Below, piece after piece: positions 1-5,226 of a stretch of 5,473 bases of DNA (position 1 is the stretch's first letter; the number at the start of each line of letters is the position of its first letter). A program made the translations under genes and the position numbers. Below the pieces are notes generated by a model, which was not told the origin of the DNA, searched no databases, and worked only from the letters and a program-made list of their open reading frames with translations. The stretch is taken from the NCBI GenBank assembly GCA_016295275.1, contig JAEDLN010000161.1, positions 1 to 5,473 on the forward strand, read 5' to 3'. The DNA is from Kiritimatiellia bacterium (GTDB lineage Bacteria; Verrucomicrobiota; Kiritimatiellia; RFP12; UBA3636).

Positions 1-116
1 CCCGTTGCGGTAGGGCGCGATGTCCCCATCGCGCCGCCAACCCGCGCATCGCCCGTGTCCCGTTGCGGTAGGGCGCGATGTCCCCATCGCGCCGCCAACT
101 CGCGCATCGCCCGTAT
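1..116. repeat. Two tandem 58-bp GC-rich hairpin repeats (type A)
   Basis: Two head-to-tail copies (1-58 and 59-116) differ at only a few positions. Each begins CCCGTTGCGGTAGGG and contains a perfect 9-bp inverted repeat, GGCGCGATG and CATCGCGCC, around a TCCC loop (14-35 and 72-93). A third copy starts at 5325. No convincing gene overlaps them. The design (short, palindromic, intergenic, partly tandem) resembles REP/BIME-type dispersed repeats. I cannot name the family. Confidence 0.9.
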
Positions 117-186
117 CCCGTTGCGGTAGAGCGCGATGATTGGCCGCCGGGCCTCCCGGCTCACGCCGCCGCGCTGCATCGCCCGT
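117..186. repeat. Type B repeat, shares its head with type A
   Basis: The first ~23 bases match the type A unit almost exactly (CCCGTTGCGGTAGAGCGCGATG). The hairpin's right arm is then replaced by a different sequence containing GCCGGG-CCT-CCCGGC (146-160), a 6-bp stem with a 3-base loop. A near-identical copy begins at 5396. A more diverged relative covers about 346-398 (GGCGCGATGCTTGCCCGCC, then CTCCCGGCTCACG). Types A and B therefore look like modular repeats with a common head and alternative tails. Confidence 0.8.
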
Positions 187-398
187 GGCGGCTCACCGCC
201 GCGGTGCTTGGCTTGGCAAGTAGCACACGCTGAGAGTTTTGCAGGGGCGTCTCCGTGCGCCCCTCATAGCCGCGCAGGGCGCGGCGTCCGGTCCCCCACC
301 CGCGGCACGGCCGCGGGACCGAACCATTACACCCGCGCATTACCCGGGCGGCGCGATGCTTGCCCGCCGGGGCTCCCGGCTCACGCTACCGCGCCTGC
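187..398. repeat. Stretch of short GC-rich inverted repeats, no gene
   Basis: No believable gene lies here. Perfect short dyads follow one another: GGCGG/CCGCC (187-200), AGGGGCG/CGCCCCT with an 8-base loop (243-264) and CCCGCGG/CCGCGGG with a 5-base loop (299-317). A diverged type B copy follows at about 346-398. The reading frames crossing it encode only proline-, arginine- and alanine-rich sequence typical of GC-rich repeats. Confidence 0.65.
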
Positions 399-470
399 GA
401 AAACTCCAAAATCTTTGTGTTCCTATACATCCCGTCCCGTCGCTCTTTGTATTCCTTTGTGTTAAAAATT
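399..470. repeat. AT-richer island with three CTTTGTRTT copies
   Basis: Composition changes abruptly from GC-rich repeat to a stretch of about 70 bases with copies of CTTTGTGTT or CTTTGTATT at 413-421, 445-453 and 455-463. Read on the minus strand these are the ACACAAAG-type words often seen in bacterial intergenic repeats. The island ends in TTAAAAATT just before the next GC-rich repeat block. I see no gene or clear promoter in it. Confidence 0.5.
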
Positions 471-472
471 CG

Positions 473-636
473 TGCCCCGGCGGCGCGCCACTCGCGCCTC
501 CGACTACGGCTGTCGCGCCTCCGACTACGGCTGTCGGGACTCCCGCCCCTCGCCGCCGCGCCTTTGCCCCGGCGGCGCGCCACTCGCGCCTCCGACTACG
601 GCTGTCGCGCCTCCCGACTACGGCTGTCGGGACTCC
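473..636. repeat. Duplicated ~71-bp block made of 21-bp units
   Basis: 473-543 and 565-636 are two direct copies spaced 92 bp apart. Each contains two adjacent 21-bp units (494-514 and 515-535; 586-606 and 607-628) that begin GCGCCTCC and end ACTACGGCTGTC. The last unit carries one extra C. Between the two blocks is an 8-bp perfect inverted repeat, CGCCGCCG/CGGCGGCG, with an 11-base loop (551-577). Because 21 is a multiple of three, spurious open frames with 7-residue repeats run through the block. The 3' end of tcdA enters the last unit. Confidence 0.85.
612..632 (-). terminator. Possible hairpin at the end of tcdA (no U tract)
   Basis: TCCCGAC (612-618) and GTCGGGA (626-632) form a perfect 7-bp stem with a 7-base loop, and the tcdA stop codon lies in its far arm and loop. 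The extra C of the last 21-bp unit lengthens the stem compared with the preceding copies. No T run follows on the minus strand, so this is not a standard intrinsic terminator. It might block 3' exonucleases or aid Rho-type ending, or it may simply be repeat structure. Confidence 0.25.
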
Positions 637-1409
637 GCGGCACCCCCGTGGCGGCTCGTCATCTGCCGTTGAACCGACTCCCGACCATGCTTGTCGCAAC
701 CCAACGGCGCCACCGGTTTGCCAATCAAATCGCGCAAAACCGCATGCGCCAATAAAATGCCTTCCGTCCCAACCACCGTCGATAAGGTTCCGGCCGCCAC
801 AAACCGCCCCGTTTCAAGCGTAAGCGGCAGCCGCGGCTCCTCATCGGAAGCAACGACCCTCAAATGAGTAATGCCAAACTTGCGAAGCCGCTTGCGCATG
901 ATCTTCGCCAGCGGACAGCGATTCGTCGATGCCAAATCCATAATCGCAAATCGCTCCGGATCAAGCTTGTTTCCACCTCCCATGGCACTGTACAACGGAA
1001 TGCCCGCTTGCGAACAGCAAACGGCCAAATGGACCTTTGCAGAAACGAGATCGATTGCGTCAATGACCAAATCCCAATCGGAAAGGGGAACCTCCTTCGA
1101 GGTTTCTGCCGTAAATTTCACCGGGAAAACCACGACCGACACCTGCGGGTTGATATCCAAAATCCGCTCCCGGATGACATCCACCTTGCGCCGCCCGAGC
1201 GTCGAACGCAAAGCGCCAAGCTGACGGTTGAAATTGGAAGACGAAACAACGTCAAAATCAACCAGCCCGATGTGCTCCACACCGGCACGGACAAGCGCCT
1301 CCGCACACCAGGAGCCAACGCCGCCAAGCCCCATCAGAAGAATCCGGCTGCTCCGAATCCGTTCTATGGCCTCCGCCCCCAACAGGCGTTCCGTCCGCTC
1401 CGTATCCAT
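618..1409 (-). CDS. tcdA: tRNA threonylcarbamoyladenosine dehydratase (ThiF/E1-like)
   Basis: E1-like enzyme that uses ATP to cyclise t6A at position 37 of tRNAs reading ANN codons, giving ct6A; cytoplasmic. From the ATG at 1409 the protein has 263 residues. Numbered from the alternative TTG start at 1436 (nine residues longer): nucleotide-binding GLGGVGS at 36-42, acidic DFD at 60-62, NFNRQ at 68-72, a conserved Lys at 84 and VIDAID at 124-129. These fit the TcdA/YrvM branch of ThiF proteins, as does the MGGGNKLDP segment at 152-160. I prefer the ATG because family members usually begin about ten residues before the RLLG-like motif. The TTG would overlap the stop of the ParB-like gene; with the ATG the gap is 23 bp. 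The last ~12 residues and the TAG stop are encoded by repeat DNA, so the C terminus is probably not native. The family call is strong; the exact start is less certain. Confidence 0.9.
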   Translation of the reverse strand: MDTERTERLLGAEAIERIRSSRILLMGLGGVGSWCAEALVRAGVEHIGLVDFDVVSSSNFNRQLGALRSTLGRRKVDVIRERILDINPQVSVVVFPVKFTAETSKEVPLSDWDLVIDAIDLVSAKVHLAVCCSQAGIPLYSAMGGGNKLDPERFAIMDLASTNRCPLAKIMRKRLRKFGITHLRVVASDEEPRLPLTLETGRFVAAGTLSTVVGTEGILLAHAVLRDLIGKPVAPLGCDKHGRESVQRQMTSRHGGAAESRQP

Positions 1410-1432
1410 GATTCGCCCAGAAACGCCACCCG

Positions 1433-1933
1433 TCAAATGCCAAGCGGCGAATCCTTTTCATCCTCCGCAACCGGCTCCCCTTCCACAAAAGGCGTTGCCG
1501 CTTCCTGCGCCGCGGGTACGGAACTCCCGGAGATCTTTTTCCGACCACGCCAAAAACAAAGCTTCGAAAACACCTTCTTGAAAAAACTCCCGATGCGACG
1601 TCCCAATTTCGGATGCTTCAACTCTTCAAGGCGCTTCCACCCAGCCAAGACCTCTTCAGGCGTGAAATCCTTGCGGTACACATTCTCTTCCAATTCCATC
1701 TCGAGAATACGCACCTCGTCCGCCCCTTCAATCACACGGACCTCAATCGTCCGCCAACCAAGCGAACGGGCCGCACTCAACCGGCGGAAGCCCGCAACAA
1801 GCTGGTAGTCCGGCGTAATCGTCACCGGATTGAGCTGACCGATTCGCTGCAGACTTTCCATGAGGGGCTTGAGATCGCCAATCTCTTTGCGGACACGATC
1901 CGGAATCTGAATACTCGAGACGGGAACCCTCAT
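1433..1933 (-). CDS. ParB/Srx-like N-terminal domain protein with basic amphipathic tail
   Basis: 166 residues. Residues 1-95 form a ParB/sulfiredoxin-like domain: GQLNPVTI at 32-39, LVAGFRRLSAARSLGW at 45-60 and ELEENVYRKDFTPEE at 80-94, matching ParB boxes I to III. Classical ParB has GERR where this protein has GFRR. The helix-turn-helix and dimerisation domains of chromosome-partitioning ParB are absent, so this is not parB proper and no parA lies nearby. Residues 111-133 alternate basic and bulky hydrophobic residues (GRRIGSFFKKVFSKLCFW) and could lie on a membrane surface; an acidic, low-complexity tail follows. The ATG is well supported by GGAGG seven bases upstream. It lies 26 bp after panD and directly before tcdA, so it is probably co-transcribed with tcdA. 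CTP or nucleotide binding is possible from the family; the real role is unknown. Confidence 0.85.
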   Translation of the reverse strand: MRVPVSSIQIPDRVRKEIGDLKPLMESLQRIGQLNPVTITPDYQLVAGFRRLSAARSLGWRTIEVRVIEGADEVRILEMELEENVYRKDFTPEEVLAGWKRLEELKHPKLGRRIGSFFKKVFSKLCFWRGRKKISGSSVPAAQEAATPFVEGEPVAEDEKDSPLGI

Positions 1934-1940
1934 CGTAAAA

Positions 1941-1945
1941 CCTCC
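1941..1945 (-). promoter_or_regulatory. Ribosome binding site of the ParB-like gene
   Basis: On the minus strand GGAGG stands seven bases before the ATG at 1933. It is the best Shine-Dalgarno match in the window and fixes this start. Confidence 0.8.
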
Positions 1946-1953
1946 AACGGAGA

Positions 1954-1982
1954 AGTATACTAAATGGAAGACGATCGGACAA
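1954..1982 (-). promoter_or_regulatory. Candidate sigma70-type promoter for ParB-like/tcdA
   Basis: On the minus strand TTGTCC (1982-1977) and TATACT (1959-1954) are separated by exactly 17 bases, matching 4 of 6 and 5 of 6 of the -35 and -10 consensus. It overlaps the last codons of panD. Transcription would start near 1947, leaving a very short leader that barely contains the GGAGG site, which weakens the case. Confidence 0.45.
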
Positions 1983-2325
1983 TCTCGTTCTTTTTGCCGT
2001 CAAAAACAACGACACGCGGCTTGTGCGTCTTGATTTCGTCGTCTTGAAGCATACAGAAGGTGAAGACGATCACCTGATCGCCAACCTGCCCCTTGTGGGC
2101 CGTCGCACCATTGAGGCAGACGATTTTCGAGCCGCGCTCCCCGGCAATGGCGTAGGTTTCAAACCGCTCTCCGTTGCGGAGGTTGGCGACCAATACCTTC
2201 TCGAAGGGCTGAATTCCGGCCGCTTCGAGAAAATCAGGATCGAATGTCATCGAACCCATGTAGTTGAGCTGCGATTCCGTAACGCAAAGGTGATGGAGCT
2301 TGGCTTTCAGAAAAAAGGAAAACAT
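1960..2325 (-). CDS. panD: Aspartate 1-decarboxylase precursor
   Basis: Pyruvoyl enzyme that converts L-aspartate to beta-alanine for pantothenate and coenzyme A; cytoplasmic tetramer in the family. From the ATG at 2325 the protein has 121 residues, close to the usual ~126. The self-cleavage pair is Gly24-Ser25 in NYMGSMTFD, exactly as in E. coli; Ser25 would become the pyruvoyl group. Also in place are Lys9 and His11 (KAKLHH), Arg54, Thr57 and Tyr58 (RFETYAI), and Asn72 in LNGATAH. A TTG further upstream (2364) would add 13 residues, but the family numbering argues for 2325. The Shine-Dalgarno is weak (GGGA about 11 bases away). No panB or panC lies in the window. It follows leuD after a terminator, so it likely has its own promoter in the 2326-2474 gap. 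Confidence 0.96.
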   Translation of the reverse strand: MFSFFLKAKLHHLCVTESQLNYMGSMTFDPDFLEAAGIQPFEKVLVANLRNGERFETYAIAGERGSKIVCLNGATAHKGQVGDQVIVFTFCMLQDDEIKTHKPRVVVFDGKKNEIVRSSSI

Positions 2326-2359
2326 GGCGCACAAAATCCCAAAAACCGTTTCTTGCGAT

Positions 2360-2441
2360 GCCAATGGTCAAAATCGATACCGGCGGAAAACCATTGGCGT
2401 TTGCCGGAAACAACGCCATGCCAAACGGGTTCCGGCATGGC
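2360..2441 (-). promoter_or_regulatory. Structured leader upstream of panD
   Basis: Three inverted repeats lie between the leuD terminator and panD. GCCATGCC/GGCATGGC (2415-2422 and 2434-2441) is a perfect 8-bp stem. GCCGGAA/TTCCGGC (2403-2409 and 2430-2436) shares bases with the first, so the two cannot form together. GCCAATGG/CCATTGGC (2360-2367 and 2391-2398) is a perfect 8-bp pair 23 bases apart. None is followed by a long T run. A mutually exclusive fold or a regulator site is possible. I recognise no known riboswitch class. Confidence 0.35.
2376..2387 (-). promoter_or_regulatory. 12-bp motif shared with the leuC leader (panD copy)
   Basis: TCCGCCGGTATC on the minus strand, about 50 bases before the panD ATG. 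An identical 12-mer stands at 4403-4414 before leuC, and the next three bases match at two of three positions. It lies between the arms of the 2360-2398 inverted repeat. No function is known to me. Confidence 0.4.
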
Positions 2442-2474
2442 ATGAAAAAACAGAAGGAAGGGACGGGGTCGCCC

Positions 2475-2507
2475 AAAAAAGACGACCGCCCCTCCCCCTC
2501 GGTCATC
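2475..2507 (-). terminator. Intrinsic terminator after leuD
   Basis: On the minus strand GATGACCG (2507-2500) pairs with CGGTCGTC (2488-2481), eight pairs including one G-U, around an 11-base G-rich loop. Six Ts follow directly (2480-2475). It begins one base after the leuD TAG, a standard layout for ending the leuCD transcript. Confidence 0.85.
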
Positions 2508-2508
2508 C

Positions 2509-3042
2509 CTACTTGATGAGATGCATCTTGCGGGCATAGGCAAACATGCCGCCGGCTTCGACCACCGGAGCAACCGCCCCGAGATCCTTCAGCCGGAAAA
2601 CCTTGCCGTCCGATTCGCGGGTCAACGTCCCGGCAACCGTGTCAAGCGTCGCTTCGTCGCCGGTCTTGAACTCCTTGACAAGCGATTCGACCGATTCAAA
2701 CGGATAGACCTCGCCCGTGGAAACCGAATTGCGGAAGTAGATGCGGGCATAGTACTCGGCAACGACGGCCTTGCAGCCTGCCGCACCAAGCGCAACCGGC
2801 GCATGCTCGCGAGAGGAGCCGCACCCGAAATTGCGTCCGGCAATCAAGATGCCGTACGGTGTTTTGCCCGTTGCTTTGTCGACAAACGGAATCGCATCGT
2901 CGGGCAACCCGGCCATCGCGTACGAACCGAGCTTCTCATACTCGGCGGGAATGGTCGGAACGAGATTCAGATATTGGGCGGGAATGATGTTGTCCGTATC
3001 GATATTGTCGCCGACAACGTAGACCTTCGCACTGATTTTCAT
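2509..3042 (-). CDS. leuD: 3-isopropylmalate dehydratase small subunit
   Basis: Swivel-domain subunit that pairs with LeuC to isomerise 2-isopropylmalate to 3-isopropylmalate in leucine synthesis; cytoplasmic. 177 residues. GDNIDTDNIIPAQYL at 11-25 begins the swivel domain, and NFGCGSSREHAP at 71-82 is the substrate-carboxylate-binding signature. The C-terminal AGGMFAYARK at 163-172 is also typical. From memory, the segment from GDNIDTD through EYEKLGSYAM and the RNSVSTGEVYP run resemble plant plastid IPMI small subunits more than the E. coli LeuD type. The specificity loop after YL reads NLVPT, which argues against homoaconitase. The start is supported by AAGGA eight bases upstream (3051-3055). 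It lies 21 bp after leuC and is closed by a terminator, so leuCD is one transcript. Confidence 0.95.
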   Translation of the reverse strand: MKISAKVYVVGDNIDTDNIIPAQYLNLVPTIPAEYEKLGSYAMAGLPDDAIPFVDKATGKTPYGILIAGRNFGCGSSREHAPVALGAAGCKAVVAEYYARIYFRNSVSTGEVYPFESVESLVKEFKTGDEATLDTVAGTLTRESDGKVFRLKDLGAVAPVVEAGGMFAYARKMHLIK

Positions 3043-3050
3043 GTTGAATG

Positions 3051-3055
3051 TCCTT
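3051..3055 (-). promoter_or_regulatory. Ribosome binding site of leuD
   Basis: AAGGA on the minus strand, eight bases before the leuD ATG at 3042, inside the 21-bp leuC-leuD gap. It supports this start and translation as part of one mRNA. Confidence 0.7.
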
Positions 3056-3063
3056 CGAAAACC

Positions 3064-4359
3064 TTAGAGAAATTCGCGCGGATCCGTAATGCGACCCGTG
3101 ATGGCGGAAGCCGCCGCCGTGAACGGAGAGGCCAAATAGATGGGGGCCGTCTTCGAACCCATGCGACCGATGAAGTTGCGGTTGGTCGTGGAAATGACAA
3201 CCTCGTTGCCGTGCGTGCGGCCAAAGGTGTCGACGGGACCTCCCAGACAAGCCGCGCAAGACGGCGCAGCAACCGGCAGACAGCCGGCGTCAATGAAAAT
3301 CTGAAGCCACGTCTTGTCGCCGATCTTGCGCGTGCGAAGCGCTTCCGCAACCATGCCCGTCGCCGGAACCAGGAAGGTGTCGATCGATACCTTGCGCCCA
3401 TTCAAAATGCGCGCAGCCATCTCGAAATCCTCAATCTTTCCTCCCGTGCAAGATCCGATGTACGCACGATCGAGCTTGACGTCCGATTTTTCGGCGGCGG
3501 GAGCATACCGGTCCGGCGTGTGCGGACAGGCAACGCACGGAACAAAGGTCGAAACATCGTAGGTGAGCGTCTGCCGAACCGGCGCATCGGGATCGCCGTA
3601 AAGCGGCTCGAAAGGCTTGTCCGTGCGGGCGCGGACATACGCTAGCGTCTTTTCATCCGGCTCGATAATGCCATTCTTGGCACCGGCTTCGACCGCCATG
3701 TTGCAGATGGTCATGCGATTTTCGACGGAAAGCTCGCGGATGGCTTCCCCCGAAAACTCCATCGCACAATACGTCGCACCGCCAACGCCAATGTCGCCGA
3801 TCAAACGCAAAATGATATCTTTCCCGGTAATGTACTCGGGAAGCTTGCCATTCAGGACAAAGCGAATCGTCTCCGGTACCTTGAGCAGAATCTTGCCCGT
3901 CCCCATGACAAATCCGGCGTCCGTGTTGCCGATGCCCGTCGAAAACGCGCCAAGCGCACCATGCGTGCATGTGTGCGAATCCGTTCCGACAATGATTTCG
4001 CCGGGACGGACATGGCCGTGCTCGGGCAAGCCGACATGGCAAACGCCGCAATAGCTTTTCGTGCCGGGATCGTAGAAATACGGCAACCCCTGCTCTTTCA
4101 CGAACGCACGGAGCGTGTCCACATTGCGGTGTGCTTTCTCGTCCCGCGTGTGAATGTAGTGATCCGGAATGATGACGATGCCTTCCCGATCGAAAACCTT
4201 GGCGTCTTTGCCGAATTCACGCTGGAAAATGCCGATCGTTCCGGGTCCGCATACGTCATGCGTGAGCAAAATGTTCACATTGACCCAGATGTTTTCGCCG
4301 GGCTTCACAACATCTTTCCCGGCCGCCCGAGCCAGAATCTTTTCAGTTAATGTCATCAT
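3064..4359 (-). CDS. leuC: 3-isopropylmalate dehydratase large subunit
   Basis: Catalytic [4Fe-4S] aconitase-family subunit that works with LeuD in leucine synthesis. 431 residues, slightly longer than the ~420-residue bacterial/archaeal short type. The iron-sulfur ligands are Cys304 in YIGSCTGG and Cys368 and Cys371 in PSCAACLGG. GTDSHTCTHGA at 125-135 and TTNRNFIGRMGS at 391-402 are standard aconitase signatures. The N-terminal TEKILARAAGK, HDVCGPGTIGIF, GNTDAGFVMGTGKILLKVP and the ending ITDPREFL recall plant plastid IPMI large subunits. Two adjacent ATGs (4359 and 4356) are possible starts; the second aligns slightly better with relatives. The nearest Shine-Dalgarno word, AGGA, lies 15 bases upstream inside a perfect hairpin, an odd arrangement. 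A 98-bp gap separates it from the upstream gene. Aconitase-family identity is near certain. Substrate is inferred from the resemblance and the leuD neighbour; no leuA or leuB is in view. Confidence 0.95.
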   Translation of the reverse strand: MMTLTEKILARAAGKDVVKPGENIWVNVNILLTHDVCGPGTIGIFQREFGKDAKVFDREGIVIIPDHYIHTRDEKAHRNVDTLRAFVKEQGLPYFYDPGTKSYCGVCHVGLPEHGHVRPGEIIVGTDSHTCTHGALGAFSTGIGNTDAGFVMGTGKILLKVPETIRFVLNGKLPEYITGKDIILRLIGDIGVGGATYCAMEFSGEAIRELSVENRMTICNMAVEAGAKNGIIEPDEKTLAYVRARTDKPFEPLYGDPDAPVRQTLTYDVSTFVPCVACPHTPDRYAPAAEKSDVKLDRAYIGSCTGGKIEDFEMAARILNGRKVSIDTFLVPATGMVAEALRTRKIGDKTWLQIFIDAGCLPVAAPSCAACLGGPVDTFGRTHGNEVVISTTNRNFIGRMGSKTAPIYLASPFTAAASAITGRITDPREFL

Positions 4360-4368
4360 ATCGTTTGA

Positions 4369-4383
4369 GACGTATCCTACGTC
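4369..4383 (-). promoter_or_regulatory. Perfect 15-nt hairpin with GGA loop before leuC
   Basis: On the minus strand GACGTA-GGA-TACGTC is a perfect 6-bp stem with a GGA loop, ending nine bases before the leuC ATG at 4359. The only Shine-Dalgarno-like word (AGGA) falls in its loop and stem. It could be an operator at the DNA level, or an RNA hairpin that hides the ribosome site or presents GGA to a CsrA-like protein. None of these is proven by the sequence. Confidence 0.4.
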
Positions 4384-4402
4384 GTAAGATTGAATGCCGA
4401 TG

Positions 4403-4414
4403 GATACCGGCGGA
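4403..4414 (-). promoter_or_regulatory. 12-bp motif shared with the panD leader (leuC copy)
   Basis: TCCGCCGGTATC on the minus strand, about 44 bases before the leuC ATG and 19 bases upstream of the GGA hairpin. It is identical to 2376-2387 before panD. Seen only in these two leaders in the window. Confidence 0.4.
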
Positions 4415-4458
4415 TGAATGGTGAAAAAAAGGGGACAACAACGTCTGCGGAAAACGGT

Positions 4459-5163
4459 TTACCGGCGCGTGCGATTGATCAGGCTGAAAAAACGCTCCTC
4501 GTAAACCTCGAAGACATTGTACTTTTGCAAAAGCTTGCCAAGCGGCTGAATCAGGGACGAATCCTTCATCGCCGCCGAAAAGGCCGATTCGATCTCTTGC
4601 CGTACGTCCAAGGTCAGTCCGTTCCGTTTCGTTTCAAACAGATTCTGTTGCGTCATTTCGTAGAGATTCTTCGAAACCGACGACAACACGATCGTGCGGA
4701 AAAGCGGAACAAGACTCATATCCCACGGATCGTCGATGCCATGGACGAGCGCATGATAGGGATCGTGCTGCCCGCGAATCTCTTTGGTCGCATCCTCCAA
4801 GACCTCCTTGACGGGACGCCGGACCTCATCCTCTGAAAAGGTTTCCCTCGAAAGCGTATACCCGTAGCGAAGAATGCGGATGTCCTTCTCCGTCTCGATG
4901 ATGTGCTGCAAGAATGCCCGGGCTTCCGGACTGAACCCTTCCGCCACAAAGGAGGAAACCGAGGAGGGGGTGATGATCTGCGGACGCTGCAACTTCATGC
5001 GCCCTGTTCGAATGTGGCACGTGTCGACATCGTCCATCGATTCGCTGATCAGCGTATAACGCAACAAGGTATTGCCGAATGTCTCCAACGTCCCGGACGG
5101 CGGGATGAGGATTTCGGTGTTGTCTTCCGCATATCGGAAATCAATGTGGTGGTCGATACTCAT
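4459..5163 (-). CDS. Conserved-looking hypothetical protein, 234 residues
   Basis: I do not recognise this family. From the ATG at 5163 it reads as an ordinary soluble protein: no signal peptide, no membrane segment, mixed charged and hydrophobic helices. Noticeable blocks are GTLETFGNTLLRYTLI (24-39), a charged middle with EDEVRRPVKEVLEDATKEIR (111-130), HDPYHALVHGIDDPWDMS (133-150), which looks motif-like with its His, Asp and Trp residues, and a Lys/Arg/Glu-rich helical C terminus ending in RTRR. An open frame continues 70 codons upstream, but that part is Arg/Gly/Ala-rich and reads into the repeats, so I reject it. No Shine-Dalgarno precedes 5163. A candidate promoter places the transcript start only about seven bases upstream, so it could be leaderless. 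It lies 99 bp before leuC; a functional link is not evident. Confidence 0.75.
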   Translation of the reverse strand: MSIDHHIDFRYAEDNTEILIPPSGTLETFGNTLLRYTLISESMDDVDTCHIRTGRMKLQRPQIITPSSVSSFVAEGFSPEARAFLQHIIETEKDIRILRYGYTLSRETFSEDEVRRPVKEVLEDATKEIRGQHDPYHALVHGIDDPWDMSLVPLFRTIVLSSVSKNLYEMTQQNLFETKRNGLTLDVRQEIESAFSAAMKDSSLIQPLGKLLQKYNVFEVYEERFFSLINRTRR

Positions 5164-5176
5164 AGAATGGCTTTTA

Positions 5177-5205
5177 AGAATAGCAAAAACACCCCCTGCT
5201 CGCAA
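5177..5205 (-). promoter_or_regulatory. Candidate promoter of the hypothetical gene
   Basis: On the minus strand TTGCGA (5205-5200) and TATTCT (5182-5177) stand 17 bases apart. A TG one base before the -10 makes an extended -10 (TGCTATTCT). Each box matches 4 of 6 consensus bases. The predicted start near 5170 leaves about seven bases of leader, which agrees with the missing ribosome site. Confidence 0.4.
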
Positions 5206-5226
5206 CCTCGACACCGACCCCATGCC

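Noticed and set aside
1..116. CRISPR array
   Set aside because: The 58-bp units are directly tandem without unique spacers, only two complete copies are present, and no cas gene is nearby.
239..823. Plus-strand frame with APPTTAV repeats
   Set aside because: It is produced by 21-bp DNA repeats whose length is a multiple of three; the rest is low-complexity and it runs into the antisense of tcdA.
864..1808. Plus-strand open frame (314 codons)
   Set aside because: It is antisense to tcdA and the ParB-like gene, both strongly supported by motifs, and shows no motif of its own.
2326..2364. TTG start of panD 13 residues upstream
   Set aside because: The shorter ATG start puts Gly24-Ser25, Arg54, Tyr58 and Asn72 at the exact family positions.
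2521..3645. Long plus-strand open frame (374 codons)
   Set aside because: It lies antisense to leuD and leuC, has Arg/Asn/Gly-rich composition without domain logic, and exists only because the GC-rich minus-strand genes leave few stops in that frame.
4424..4461. Intrinsic terminator after the hypothetical gene
   Set aside because: A T7 run exists on the minus strand, but only tiny stems (such as CGGT-AA-ACCG) precede it, so read-through into leuC cannot be excluded.
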